Both the position numbers and the translations under genes were made by a program. The notes under the pieces are model-generated. The model ran no database searches. It saw only the letters and a list, made by a program, of their open reading frames with translations, and was not told the DNA's origin. This document shows, one piece after another, positions 33,953 to 46,084 of a stretch of DNA of 64,000 bases. The stretch is taken from assembly GCA_907165135.1 (NCBI GenBank), contig OU015566.1:11392157-11456156 (forward strand), read 5' to 3'. Each line of letters begins with the position of its first letter. Position 1 is the first letter of the stretch. Source of the DNA: Oikopleura dioica (lineage: Eukaryota > Chordata > Appendicularia > Copelata > Oikopleuridae).

Positions 33953-35727
33953 TCAGGATCGGTAGAGGCAGATCGAAGTTGAAAGATTGCGGCCCATCAG
34001 CGAGCAGTATCGCTGTATTATTTTCAGATCTTCTTCTTCAAAGTCTTCTTTGCGCACAGGAAATTTTTTAGTTTCATCTAGATATTCCTGCCATGATAGC
34101 ACTTCTCGCTGATATAGCACCTTTGGACCAACGCTAAAGGAAATCTATCATTTTGAAAATGATAGAGGGCCTTACCCGTTGAGAATTAAGTTTATAGGTA
34201 AATCGAAGGAGCGGCGGTCTTTTATGTTTTCATCGGAGAGGCGAGAGTGAGAGTCTTTGTCGAGCAGATCACAGATGGATTTTGTTATGGGCATCCATTC
34301 GAATGATTTGGGACAGGCGAGATATGAGGGTCGGAAGTTTCTTTTGTAACGCATCTTTTTACAGCTAAAATTTGCTTTGAAGAAACGTTTGTTATTACAC
34401 CTTTACCTTTGAATATAATATCCCATGTAATACCACTCAAAGCCATAAAAGCGAGATAAATATATTTCAACGAGGGCTGAATATGTTCCAAGATTGAGAA
34501 ACTCATATTCTGTGTCGTAGTAGAAATAGACCGAGGAGATACAGTTCGTTAAGAAGTCAAGCACGCCAACAGCAATTAATTTGCCTAAAAATTGGCTTAC
34601 AGGGTGTGAAGAACAAGGCTATTTACAGTCAGGAAAAATTTACGCTGATAGGAATGACTCTAAATGTTTGATAGCATAAACATAATTTTATGATTTGAGA
34701 GTCATTTTAAAGCACACATAATTAGACAACATTCACAGGAGCATTATAGCCTATAATTTATAGGTAATGCATTGAAATGAATCAGACAATAATTCACCGA
34801 AAATATTTAAAATATTCTTACCATTTAATCGATACTGACAGTGATAAAGACCAAGCGGGAGTCCAGAATGATGTCCACTTGGTTCTCCTTTTTCTCTGAA
34901 GGGGTTATCTAATAAAAATCGTTTCCATTGCTTTTTTGTTACGTCATTTGGGTCATCTTTGTGGATTGACACCTGGTACTTTTTATAAACTCCGTGGCTC
35001 TCATGTTGCGTTTCAAAATCTCGATCGCTGCCTATGTACACCAATTCAATTTCTAACGAGTTTTCAGCACCAGCAAGAGTAAAAGTCATTTCATTTTTTC
35101 GCTTCAGCACGAGCCCTTCTTCCAACCTCTGTTCTATAAGCTTCGGTGGATCTCGCAATACACCTTTATGCACGGGCAGGCCTTTCAGCATTCGCCTCAA
35201 CTGGCGTTTATGTCTCGATTTTTCACTTCCTTCGAGCTCTTCTTGTTTCCGCAGCTCGTATATTTGAGAATTATTCGACTCCTCCGATTTTCCGTCTTTA
35301 GCAGCTGTCCTCGTTGATTCCATTTCTTTTTGTTTTGTTTGTTTGGACTGGCAAGTTTTGTTGAGGTGTTTTTGCATGTTAAAAAGGGCTGATTTGTGCG
35401 ACTTGGAGAAATGGTAGTTTTCGACGTCGCAACGAATGGTCAATTGTGGACAGCAGGTTTTGACACTGTCCGGTTTGTAAATGTACTTGCCGGAACGGCG
35501 CCAACCGCGATCAATTAATTCCTGGTAGTCTTTAAAAGGGTTAACCACAGCCTCCTACAGTAGTTATAGGCTCGGTTTAAAGTTGAGGTTATCCCTTACT
35601 CTGACGGAGATACCAAATGACCCCAAATGCCATCGCTCAGACTTCCTTTGTTTTTACAATACCCGCATCGGTGAGGATCACCGTCCAATTTCGATACCCA
35701 TTCCACTATACTCAAATATCTGGACAT
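33953..35727 (-). CDS. ATE1: Arginyl-tRNA--protein transferase 1
   Basis: Exons 35602..35727, 34822..35554, 34407..34584, 34176..34364 and 33953..34133, 468 residues. N-terminal Cys motif [19 protein letters not shown], then [16 protein letters not shown] and [10 protein letters not shown], a basic linker, [12 protein letters not shown], and the C-terminal catalytic fold with [39 protein letters not shown] and a final [14 protein letters not shown]1 transfers arginine to N-terminal Asp, Glu or oxidised Cys, marking proteins for N-degron turnover. The conserved Cys residues of both ends are kept. Intron 1 (47 bp) lies between direct GAG repeats and cannot be placed as GT-AG in frame. Intron 4 (42 bp) is mostly a hairpin with 11-bp arms. 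Confidence 0.95.
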
Positions 35728-36828
35728 TCTAAAATCTCTGTTGAAATCAACAAGGACTAACTTTTTTAGCGCTCTGAATTACTGCTTGATTTTGAGCTCA
35801 AAGAAATTAAGTTGGATGGGTAATTATTACGATGTCGATGATGATGTTGGTTACTCAATTTGTTACGACAGAATTAGTACGATTTTCACTGCGAATTAAA
35901 TAAAAAAAATAGTATGTAGATATGCACTTGGACAGGAGATTATGATTTTAATGATTATAAATTATAATTAACAAGTTATATTTCCTCTTTGAGAATTTTA
36001 TGCGGAAACATGTATTTATATATCAGAGAAGAAATCAATTGATATGAAGAATATTTGATGCAGATTCATATGTAGGATTTGACAGGAACAAAATTAAATT
36101 AATCAAGGTGGGGACTATCAAAAGCTGATTCTTTTTGCACCCAAGGAATTCTACAAAGAATAGTCTAGTATTATTATTGCTAAGAGTGATAGATCTAAAG
36201 TGTCTTGAGGTCGCTGCTCCAACTTCTCTAACCTAGTCGTTAGCGTTATGTTGCCTCTGAAACTTCTCAAATTTCTCTTGAAACACAGACTGAACGCAGC
36301 GAAAATGGGGCAGCGCCTCCCGATCTCTATCAGATCTAACGGCGACTCACTGACAAAAGGCTACTGTAAGTGGATGATTAGAACGGCATGGATCTTCTTG
36401 GCCGTAAAAAATGCGCTTGTTGATATTTTCCTGCATAAAATGAGAGTGCTGAACTTCGGGATACTTTTTAATTTTCTTATTATTATTATTCATTTTGTAT
36501 ATTGAAGAGAAAGTATTCTAATAAAAATATGTTACAGAGAGAAAGAATAAGTCAGTCAGAGTCAGATATTTGCACTGGAAGAGATTATCTGGTCTGAAAT
36601 CATGACTGTAACAATAGCAAAGTTGAACAATAGTAAATACTGTATGTTTGAATAAAAGGATAAGAAGGAAAATATGAAAGTAGTTCGCAGCTAGAAATAG
36701 GTTTGAATCATCTCATGATATACTGTTTTGAAAATGGCAAAATGTAATACAGTAAAACTGTATGTTCTTCTTTAGTTGTTAAATATATATTATGTGATCA
36801 ATCAATGTGAAGGAGGGACGAAGCGTTT
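35728..36828. other. intergenic, 1.1 kb, AT-rich
   Basis: Between the ATE1 start and the PITP stop, both minus strand. A plus-strand frame at 36248..36505 has an ATG but no further support. It should contain the promoter of the ATE1-led gene run. Confidence 0.4.
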
Positions 36829-37981
36829 TTAGTCCTCGAGTGCGCCGTGGCCTCGCTTGTCTCCCTTGTTTCGCTCAGCATCGAGTGCCTTCTTGGTTTC
36901 GTCTTCGATTCGGCGAATGTCTTCCATTGTCATACCGTACCAGCCGGTAGTTCCTTCACCGTGTGGTCCTTGCCAGCAAAACACCTGAAGAATGATTAGT
37001 CAGACATAAAGCCGCCTTCGATTTACCTGTCGGTGGAAAAGAGTAAATATTCTACGCTGCGCCTTGTGAATATAGTTTTCAACGCGTCCTTGCAGACCGA
37101 GCCACTTGAATCTGCATGAAACCAATTTATAACAAGTCTAAAACGCAAAATTTAAAATTAATCGACGAATAAAGTGCTTTACCATATGAACTGGAACTTC
37201 AGTCTTTTCTTTTCTTCCAGCTTTAATTTCCTCGCACATTTTTCGAAGATCAGTTAGCCAAGTTTTTGTTAGTGGACCACGTCCGGATTCAGCATGGGCA
37301 TATGTTCTAAAGTAGCCAGTTAAAGGCTTTTCGCTTGAGATAGACTTACAAGGGATCAAGCTTGGGATCATTGTCAGCAGAGCTGAGTGCCGGGTCCGGA
37401 TTGCAAATGTCAATCTTGACGACTTCGACTTTTTTCCAGTCTGAGGCGCTGAGCTCGTGAATATTTTCCGTTGTTCCGTCGTCGTTAGCATGAATTGTTA
37501 GCAGCTCGATGAAAAAAGCGTCTTTCATGTATCCGGGATTTGTAACTAGAAAATGGGATTTAGAAAACGAAGAAGATTGGAGTAGTCTACGTACTGACAG
37601 TTTTGCAATAAGGGTATCCATTCCAAGCCTGCTCGTCAATTGTAAGGGATCCTTTCGGGGCAATCATTTTGATAAAAGCAGGAACTCGGGATTCAAGATG
37701 GAAAAGCTTGTGAGTGAATTGACCGGCACGGCCTTTTGAGTTTTTGGATTGAGGATCTTCAGCGGTGTACGGCTCATTTTTGAGGACTTCTACTCCTTCT
37801 CCTCCTCCGGTTTCGTTCTAAATGTCCATAAAGTCTTGTTAACGATAAGGGCCAATATGTAGGGGTAGGGAATATGTGGGGCCCTTACCTTTGAACTTTC
37901 AGCAACTGAGTAAAGCTGGGCGACTCTATATTCATCCAAAGTAATGGGCAGCGTAATTCTATATTCTTTTGTGATCGTCAT
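36829..37981 (-). CDS. Class I phosphatidylinositol transfer protein
   Basis: Exons 37889..37981, 37595..37817, 37350..37545, 37183..37306, 37027..37137 and 36829..36984, 300 residues. Hallmarks of PITP-alpha/beta: [95 protein letters not shown] and [12 protein letters not shown]-like [12 protein letters not shown]. It moves phosphatidylinositol and phosphatidylcholine between membranes. Near the C-terminus the family segment CWLDKWVDLT is replaced by a Gly-rich [17 protein letters not shown]. Alpha and beta forms cannot be separated here, so I give no symbol. It is divergent from the dehydrogenase-like gene across 1.25 kb. Confidence 0.95.
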
Positions 37982-39233
37982 CTCACGATTTTCTTTGCCT
38001 AGTAAGGTCGCTCAAAGACCTTTTCTCTTTTTCTGAAGTTGAGTTTTTGAATAATTTTTCAATCTTTTAGGAAATTGTAACTGACGCAAGTTAAGAAAAC
38101 GGCAAGGAGATCTTACGTCTGGAAAATAGCGCCGACATGACTTGGCATGGGTGAGTCATGAGATCCGTGTGTCTTGAGACAATAAAAGCAGAATGTGCGC
38201 AGAATCATGGGGACATACCATGATTTACGGCTGAAGGGTGCGTAAGTTTACGCTCTTGCGACGAAAACGTTTCTTGTTTTATAATTATCCCGTGTCTCGA
38301 AATCTTAGGGAATTTCTTTATTGAACTGAATGTCTGTATTTAGTTTTTTTAGACATTGGTTTTGAAGACACCCAAACTTAGAGAGCTACTTGCCGTTTTA
38401 AACCTATTTTGTGAAAAAATAAAACTCATATTATTTGAATTGTTAAAAATGCAGGTTCTATGTGAATGGCAGGTTGATTGAATAACTTGTGTGAAAGAAA
38501 AAAATCCTAAATGATACAGCTTCGTGAAATATTTGTGGAAAAAGGCTCGGCCTGATGATTTTTCAGCTCTTTGAAGATTTCGTGCTGGCAAAGTAAGCGG
38601 AGATAGGCGCTGATTCTCTTGGTGATGTTTTGTTCGATCCGGAGGAAGGGGTGAAATACTTTTTGGGATTTTGAATTTGAAATTTTGAAGTGAAAAAAGT
38701 GCAGCTTCCGCTCTTTCAAGTTGCTATTGATACTAAATGTAGGTATATTTGCATAAGTAGACACACGCAGATCACGTAATTTGGAAATCGGTAGGAATAT
38801 TTATTTCAATTATTGACGGATTGGGGCGTCAAAATGAGGGCGTAATGATTTCATATTTTAGAGTTTCCGATTAATAATCGGCGATTATAGAAAATAATTT
38901 TTATAAAAAAAAACCATTAAAAACTATGAAAACATTGCAATAACATATGAAACAGCTTAAACCCTTTCAATCGAATACTGATGCTCATAGCTAGAGCATA
39001 AAATACAGGTTCTGATTTTTTTAATTTTTTGAATGAAGAAATAGGCTCTCTAATTTACTTCTGTAAATGCGCTTCCTCGAGAGCTCTGAAGCTCGTTATT
39101 TACCTTTCACATTGTTATTAAATAGCGACTTGAGAAAATTTGGAAGTCAATTTGGGTGTAATTTGCGCGGCGCTGAAAAAATCGCGAAACAACGCTTCGC
39201 TCAAAATATTCGAAAATCCATTCCTTTGGGTCG
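37982..39233. other. intergenic between divergent genes
   Basis: About 1.25 kb, presumably a bidirectional promoter region for the PITP gene (leftward) and the dehydrogenase-like gene (rightward). Minus-strand frames around 38349..38764 overlap each other and look spurious. A short plus-strand frame, 39067..39258, overlaps the start of the dehydrogenase-like gene in another frame. Confidence 0.4.
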
Positions 39234-41042
39234 ATGGAAGAAGCAGTCGTCGTCCTGAAAGATCACAATGAAGAAGACGAAAATAACAACAACGATAAAG
39301 AGAAATCCAGCTCTAATGGCCCGGCGAAGGAGGTGAGAAAGAACTGTCAAAATTCAAGCGCACGGCCAACAAAATTGATTTAAATTATCATAAAAGGTGT
39401 TCAACGTGGAAATCTCTACGATGCGGATCTCAGACGGAAAGAGGCAGAAAAGAGAGAAGCAAAGACTGTGGCTAAAAAGACCAATGACTGCGCGGTTGGT
39501 TTTTCATGGAAAAAATTCGGAAAGGAAAATGGTTATTTTGGAGGGAAGAGCCCCTGCACAAGGAATCGAGGAACTCCTTATAATTATTTGCACTAGAATT
39601 AGGAACAACTTGTTCTCAATAATGACCCTTGACCTTGAGCGACGAAAGACGGGACTCGCTTGGTAAAAGTCCGTCAGTCGACAATCAGTACTCATGACAT
39701 CGATTTCGTGGATGAAAAGAGGCGAGTTCAGACAATTAGTTGAGCCACCATCCGTCTGATTGCCACTGACTTTATTTACAGGGAGGTCACGTGCCCGTGT
39801 CTACTCGGTCAGGAAGCACTTTTCGAAATGGTCAACGATCAAAACGAAGATGAAGATGGGACTATCGCGCCGGGGACAAGGGTTGTCGCCAATACTTTCT
39901 CTCCAGTAGGTAAATTTTAAAGAACACAAACTGTCCCTATTTAAATGTAATCAATTAAACCAAAAAATTAAGCCTTTGGAGAGACAGCACTCGAAAGAAG
40001 TGGCGGCAGATGGGCAGGAACGTGGGGCACGCATGCGCTGCTTACTTCTGAAAGCTTTCTAGTACAAATTCCAGAAGGCCTGTCCGAATTCGCCGCTACT
40101 ACGGCACATACGATGGCCTTGGCCTGGGCAGCATGCAGGTAAAAATTGACCATTAAAAGGGTAGCTTTAATTATTTAACAAAGACGCGTTCAGTTGGCTT
40201 GAAATCAATCAATAAAATGACCAAGTGAATTGAGAATTAACCTTTATCTTCTGAACAATTTTCTTTTCAGGGACATTTTGGAACGGGACGAGCCAGCTAC
40301 AATCGTCGTTCAAGGTTCCCTTCTATCTCTCTGTTCAAAAGTATCACTTTGACTTATTTACTGTTAGGCGCCGGATTACTTGGCCTTTACTGTTGCGCAA
40401 TACTCAGTCGCCATGCGTTCAGTGTTTTCTGCACAGGTTTGAAAAACCGTTAACATCAATCAAAAACATAATGGGGCCATTTTTAAAAGAAAAATCGTCC
40501 AAGCGGTTGCGACTTGTTACTGAATTTGGTGGGGTTCCACTACATCCTAGTTTGGCTGGACCAATTGATTCAAAAGCGAGTACTGTGATTGAATGCTGTG
40601 GGGATAGCCTAGCTCCGTCTCAGGTAAATAAGAAAGGTAGTCTTCCTTGATTTCATTTCGTATTTGAAATAACTGACCTCTTTTAACCTGCAGGCTTACA
40701 ACTGGATGGGCACTGGTTCACGCTACATCATAATGGGTCTCTCTGGTTCAGCGGAGAAGATTTCACTCAGTGGCGCGCAGATAATCAAAAAAGGGATCAC
40801 GCTTATGGGAGTAGACCGCTACACGTAAGTTAAATATTCCTCCAATCGATAATATCTTCATAATACTGTTTCTCTTTAGTAACGAAGATCTTGCCTCGGC
40901 GGTTGAATTTTTATCGCTGAATCAAAGTCGATACCCGTGGCATAAATTGGCAGGACCGAATTTCGACCTGCATGAGTGGGAAAGTGCATTCAGGAAATGG
41001 CAAATGACTAACTTTGACTCGAGTGAAAAGAAAAGGAAATGA
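39234..41042 (+). CDS. medium-chain dehydrogenase/reductase, zinc ligands degenerate
   Basis: Exons 39234..39332, 39397..39662, 39782..39909, 39973..40138, 40271..40314, 40368..40436, 40490..40623, 40694..40824 and 40880..41042, 399 residues. An acidic N-terminal extension precedes the alcohol-dehydrogenase-like fold: ARLVFHG, EELLIIICT, CPCLLGQEA (the GHE region), APGTRVVANTFSP, GTWGTHALL, LVQIPEGLSEFAATTAHT, the Rossmann motif VVQGAGLLGLYCCAIL, RLRLVTEFGG, and STVIECCGD. It resembles the zinc-binding dehydrogenases, but the family's GHE reads GQE and the Cys cluster of the structural zinc lobe is missing, the chain going straight from SPV to AFGET. The substrate is unknown. A 43-residue ORF overlaps its stop. 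Confidence 0.75.
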
Positions 41043-41218
41043 CAGTTAGTCAATTGTTAAAAGTACCGTACGGACGGGAGACTACTACCGATCAGTTTTT
41101 AGACCTTTAGGAAAAGTTCAAAAATAAGCCGGAGTTTGTTACTCTCAGCAATATCATTGAAACTTCAAATAAGCTGAAATCACAGAAAGAACCGCCAGTG
41201 CCACTGCCCTGGCTCTAG
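41039..41218 (+). CDS. possible 43-residue downstream ORF overlapping the dehydrogenase stop
   Basis: Its ATG overlaps the TGA of the dehydrogenase gene (ATGA). Exons 41039..41062 and 41111..41218 with a 48-bp GT-AG intron give MTVSQLLKEKFKNKPEF, continuing to PPVPLPWL and a stop. Without the intron the same frame is interrupted by one TAG. The sequence has a coding-like composition and no other gene claims this strand, although the SASS6 gene converges from the right. Function unknown. Confidence 0.35.
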
Positions 41219-41317
41219 AAAAAGAAAACGCTCTTCAAACCTCATCTGAACATGTCACTTCCGAGTCAAAAACTCCTCTTTGACTCTTTTTGCAAATAAA
41301 ACTCTTCAAAAAGTTAC

Positions 41318-43760
41318 TTACCTTGTCTTATTCTCGCCTGGTTTTGGCAGACACAGTTGAGAAGAAACAGGACTTGGACGGAAAGGCGGTAATCCGTTGA
41401 CTTCTGATAAGATAGGCGTCGATTGCAATTTAGAAAGAAGATTTCCGACGGAGAAATCGCCGGCGAGACTTGGTGCTACGGAATGTGTTGATTGAGTTGT
41501 GTGCGCGCGCTGGGCCGCAATTTGTTGAGCGTAAGGGTTCGAAGAAGGATCAGACGGTCTTTGAGCGTTGAGTTGTTTGTTCTGATCAAAAGGGTTTACT
41601 TATATGTCGATTGGAAAAGTTTTTCTTGAGGAAATATTTAATCTTACTTTTCTCGGATAATGGTCACTAGGTGGGGAAATTTGACTGCACATAAAAGCCT
41701 CTACACGAAACTCATGAAATCCGAAGTTTTATGGAATCATTAATTTTTGCTTCACTAACACCTGATGCTTCAAAGCGTATAAACCCTTGACAAGTACTGT
41801 ATAACTTTATCATCCTGCGAGTTTTTATTCACCGCCGCTTCGAGCTTCTCTCTCATTGATTCTAGCTCGCCAGAGATTTCAGTCTGTTTTGCTTCCAATC
41901 TCTGTTTTACTTCACTGTCTTGTCTGAGTTTTGTCGCCAATTTCTGTTGAAAAACGATAAGAATAAATTCATGAAGAGGCGAGTACCTTGATATCTGAGT
42001 CTTTATCAGTGAGAAGCTTCTCTTGTTTTTTGATGATTTCGCTGTTTCGGCGGTATTTTTCTTTTAATGTTTTCGACTCTAGAATGAGAGAAAATGAGAC
42101 ACTGCTAACAACCAGTAGCGTCAGAGGACACTTGGCTTTCAAGGGCAAATAAATTGACCGTAACTCACCATCCATTTTTCTGCTGATTATTTCATTGGCC
42201 TTGGCAAGATCAGCGACCAAAACTTCGTTATCTCTCTCTAATTTGTGACATTGACCCTGTATTTGCTGCAATTTCTCATCCTTAGACGCTTGTTGGTCCT
42301 CTGCCGTACGGGTTTGGTAACTCATTCGGCTGATGTTGGTCTTTAATTCATTGATTTCTAACGTTTTGGCGGCCAGCTCGCTTTTCAGGGCAAAAAGCTG
42401 CTCTTCGCGGCTATAAATAACTTAGTATAGGTAGAAGTAACCACTTTTTTTGAAAGGGGTGAATCGAGGAAAATCGATATTTTATGATTTTAAATATGTA
42501 TTATTCAGATAGGGATACTCTTCCTTGATTTCAGTCTTTGTCGGATTGACCTTGTTTAACCCTTTTTGAAAGAACCACTTCAATAATTCATTTTTCAATC
42601 GATATATTACGATGGTTCTGCATAAGAATACATAAGTGGGTTAATCACCTTTGAGCCTTTTTGTCGAGCTCGTTTTTGTACTGTTCGGATTTCTGATTCT
42701 CGTGGCTAATTCTCGACTGTTCATGCGTGAGCTGATCGATTCTAATCTTCTGCTCCCTCACCGTGTTTTCAGCGCGGATCTAAATCAGTCTCAGCATGCA
42801 ATAAATCGAGATTGATGCTCTTCTGCTTTTACTGTAAGTACACTAGTTGAATACCTTTTTTTGGGAAAGCTCTTCCTTGATATTTTCCAAGTCAGAAATT
42901 TTCACTTCGAATCTTCGTCTTTCAGCTTCAAATGCGCTTTCCAGTGATCCTGTTTTCGCATCGAAATCGACCCTTTTTTATTAAATTTATCAGTCTTTAT
43001 AAGAAAAGTAAATATTACCTGGCGTCCTGCTCTGCCTTGAGCGCTTTTCTCTTTTCCTCGTTGATTTTAGCTTCATACTCTAGCCGGATCTCTTCAGCTT
43101 TTCCTTCGCCCCTAATCTTGAGCGATTCCAATTCATTATTTATGTCCTCCAGTCGCTGCGTTGTCTCGCTTAGTTGCTTCTGAAGCTGGTCAATTTTCGT
43201 CTCATTTCTGTGCTTCTGAAAACGGGTTCATTCTCCTTCGAATTATTAAGAATTTTACCATTTCAGCCGACTCTGTCTGTAATTGCTTTAACGACGAGGC
43301 CAAGTAAACTTTTTGTTCGGAGTCATTAGCCGGCGTTAATTCCAAATTGAGCTCTGTTATGTTTCGTATTTTGCGAGGTTCGACGATCGCCAAGTTCGCG
43401 CGGAGAGTTTGACATGTGACTTCGATGCGTTTTGAAGGGTTTGAGTCGGTTGTTTCGTTGATCAGCTCGATTAAAATTGATGGGAATGTGTGGAAGTCTA
43501 TTGACAGCTGCTGTTCTGCTTTCAGCCTGCGACAATAGAGTTAAAATGCGTCCATTTGAAAGTACATACAGGTTGTAGTCATTTTCGGCAATGGACTTTG
43601 TGTACAAAAAGAAAAAGTCCGTCGGATCTGTCAGACGTATTCTGTAGGACTTCTCGTGTACTGTGAAATTTTTCTCAATTTCAAGCTTGAGCCAATGTCG
43701 AACAACTTGCTCCCTGCTCAAGAGGACATTGACTGTCTTTGAATAAAGTATCTCTATCAT
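41318..43760 (-). CDS. SASS6: Centriole cartwheel protein SAS-6
   Basis: Exons 43570..43760, 43259..43526, 43019..43215, 42855..42972, 42649..42779, 42169..42410, 41987..42078, 41785..41943, 41648..41698 and 41318..41581, 570 residues. The N-terminal head has YRIRLTDPTDFFFLYTKSIAE, LSIDFHTFPSILIELI, and ITELNLELTPANDSEQKVYLASSL, matching the SAS-6 globular domain that makes the ninefold cartwheel hub. A coiled coil of about 300 residues follows, then ISPPSDHYPRK and a Ser/Pro/Gln-rich tail. The final codon is followed by a strong donor (AG/gtaagtaac). Splicing to the next acceptor would add AG/A TGA and give the same last residue, so the protein ends NKTR either way. An acceptor (cttttcag) lies 15 nt upstream of the ATG. 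Confidence 0.93.
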
Positions 43761-44369
43761 CCCTTTCCGTTTATTCTGAAAAGAAGCAATTCACTATTTT
43801 TGTCATTATCAATCTGCTTGTCAGTGTAATAAGAAGAAGCAAAATAGGGTCTTGAATAAGAGGATCGTCCTCTTTTCTTGGATCATCGCCCGATCCCTGG
43901 GTTCATGCAAATCCAGCTAAAAGGGGTTGTTCTTGATTCTCATGAGAATCAAACACCTCCAAAAGGCATCATTCTAGAGCTGAATTAATGAAATTACATG
44001 CCTTTTTCATGCAAAGAAACTTTGATCATCAATAGAAAATATAGAATGGAACTCATCTCATCTCAGTTGGAAATTAAAACTGGAAGATTGATTGATTATG
44101 AAACGATTTTCAATCATGACAGAAGTTTGGACAAAGAGGACCTTCGGGCACCTTTACAGCAACTGGGAATGACAAAGACTTTTGTAGTCGAGCGTATTTT
44201 ATGATAGAATCAGAAGTAAAACCGAGCAGAGAAAATTAATAGCAGCAGGGAATCAGAGAGGAAATTAAACAAACAGAAAGTTGATTTTATTTTTGTTGAA
44301 TATGAATTAAGAATTAGTTTTGTATTGCTGAAGAGAAAAGAAATATGCGGATGGTAAGGACTGTTAGAT
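43761..44369. other. intergenic between ETNK1 and SASS6 genes
   Basis: About 600 bp. A plus-strand frame at 43998..44204 (68 residues from ATG) has a protein-like composition (ELISSQLEIKTGRLIDYET) but no neighbours or motifs to support it. AT-rich elsewhere. Confidence 0.35.
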
Positions 44370-45549
44370 TTAGTTGTCGAGTCGTAGAAGACGTTCTGCT
44401 TCATCAAGTCGGAGTTTTGCGTATTGCACGTAGTCGAAATCCAGAACGCTGGCTTCGATTTGAACCATGCTCCAAGTTCCCCAAAAGTAGTGGGAAAGCG
44501 GCATCATTTGTTTGACGGAATGAAGCCAAGAGCAGAGCTCTTCTTTAGTTGCTTCACGATTCAAGAACTCGAGAAGGTATTCCTGGAGCCACCATTTCAT
44601 GAAGCTCTCGTCTGGGAGGTATTTGAGGTAATCTTCTGGGCCGAACTAAAAGAAACGTTATTCAGGACTTTCTTTGAGTCCAGCGCTTACATCATCAGTT
44701 CCAACGAATTCATTGAAATGATTGGCGATATCAAATGCCGCTGGATTCGGCGCCAGGTATTCGTAGTCGATGATTTTCATCGAAGAAGTTTCTTTATCGT
44801 ACAAAAAGTTGTTGAGCAAAAGATCGTTGTGGCAAACAACAAGTGGCGTGGTTTGTTTTTCAAGGGCTTCTTTCGTTCTTTGGATGTAATTTTCGAGCTC
44901 TGGCGGGCCTGGAAGTTGGATTTTTCTGCGAGCGGCTTCTTTCTGCACCTAAAAAGTGGAAATATAAATGGGAATTTGATTGAAGGGGTTGAACAGTTTC
45001 GAGGGAAAAACTTACGTCTGAGTATTGTTCAGGAATGAGCGAAATGAACTGCCGCATTTGCCTTATCAGTTCTGGCTCAGTTTCAGTGGCCAAAAGCTTT
45101 GTTTTCTTGTGCATTTGTGCCATTGCTCTGGCGACATGGCTTGCCACTTCGTTGGTTTTGATGGTATCCCTATGCAGAGTAGATCCTTTGATGGGCCTCA
45201 TAACCAAACCGTTTTTAAAAGTCGCAATCAGTTGATCAGCAATGCCAGCTGCGGATAAACGCTCAAAAGCGACGAGTTCTTTTTCGCGATCTAAAAAGCC
45301 GGCTACTCCGTTGACTCGGACAACGACGGAGTCTTCGTCTTCCCGGGACTTGATGAAGAAGTGAGAGACCGTGTTCGTCATGCTGTGGGAGTAACACTTG
45401 CTCTTTAGCTGACTGAGATCCCAATCCGGCCGCACTATGAAATGGAAATTGAGATAAAGTTAGCTGTTTGGAAAAATCTTACCTTTTTCAATGACTTTTG
45501 ATGCCTCTTCATTTTCGATTCCGTTTAGCTCAATATCTAGTATCAGCAT
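44370..45549 (-). CDS. ETNK1: Ethanolamine kinase
   Basis: Exons 45483..45549, 45016..45434, 44691..44948 and 44370..44645, 339 residues. Choline/ethanolamine kinase fold: VVVRVNGVAGFLDREKEL, the Brenner-type catalytic motif VCHNDLLLNNFLYD, and the second metal motif IIDYEYLAPNPAAFDIANHF, then EDYLKYLPDES and a C-terminal helix with HYFWGTWSMVQ. The spacing and the NHFNEF ending fit ethanolamine kinase better than choline kinase. It phosphorylates ethanolamine, the first step of the CDP-ethanolamine route to phosphatidylethanolamine. Soluble, no signal peptide. About 610 bp upstream of SASS6 on the same strand. Confidence 0.93.
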
Positions 45550-46084
45550 TTTAAGTCGTCGCCGCTTATCTCCGCTTTAAAATTATCGGAATCTAAAAAG
45601 GTGGTTTGAATTTCCTTTGTATAGAAAAACCTCTTTGCTGAGACTACAGTAAGACTGGTTTGGAATCTAGCTTGAGCCAGCTCAGGCTAAGCTGTATGAG
45701 ACTCATACTATGAGTTTCTTACTGTAGTAAGACAAACACTGACTTTTAAATGAAGAAATACGATTTGTCGTAATATATATTTTCAGTGTATTGATTCAAC
45801 TTTGATATGAAATTGTTGTGGTCGCAAAAAGAGATCACTATCCGCGCCAATGTTCGGAATTCATTGATTGACTAGAGTTAAATGTAATTGGCTCGGACCC
45901 GAGGAGAAATACGAGAAAAGGGGATGAAATAGAATTTAGGCTTGACAAGTTTCGGGGCTCAGTTGAAAATATTAAGTGTGGGTGAAATGGTACAAGAAGT
46001 GCTAAGGTGAAATTCAATTCATGTACAAGTCAAACTTGCCTTACATAAGTCAGAAGTTTATAGAAGACGTTTTTTAGCCGGATG
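45550..46084. other. intergenic with a short inverted repeat
   Basis: About 535 bp. Between 45640 and 45733, two 12-bp arms containing ACTACAGTAAGA and its complement flank a partly self-complementary centre, a possible small foldback element. No gene is seen. Confidence 0.4.

Noticed and set aside
36248-36505. Plus-strand ORF with ATG upstream of PITP
   Set aside because: Low-complexity end, no acceptor or homology; likely chance in AT-rich DNA.
37027-37182. A GC-AG intron in the PITP gene joining VK to FKWLG
   Set aside because: A canonical 45-bp GT-AG intron exists and gives [13 protein letters not shown], which matches the family better.
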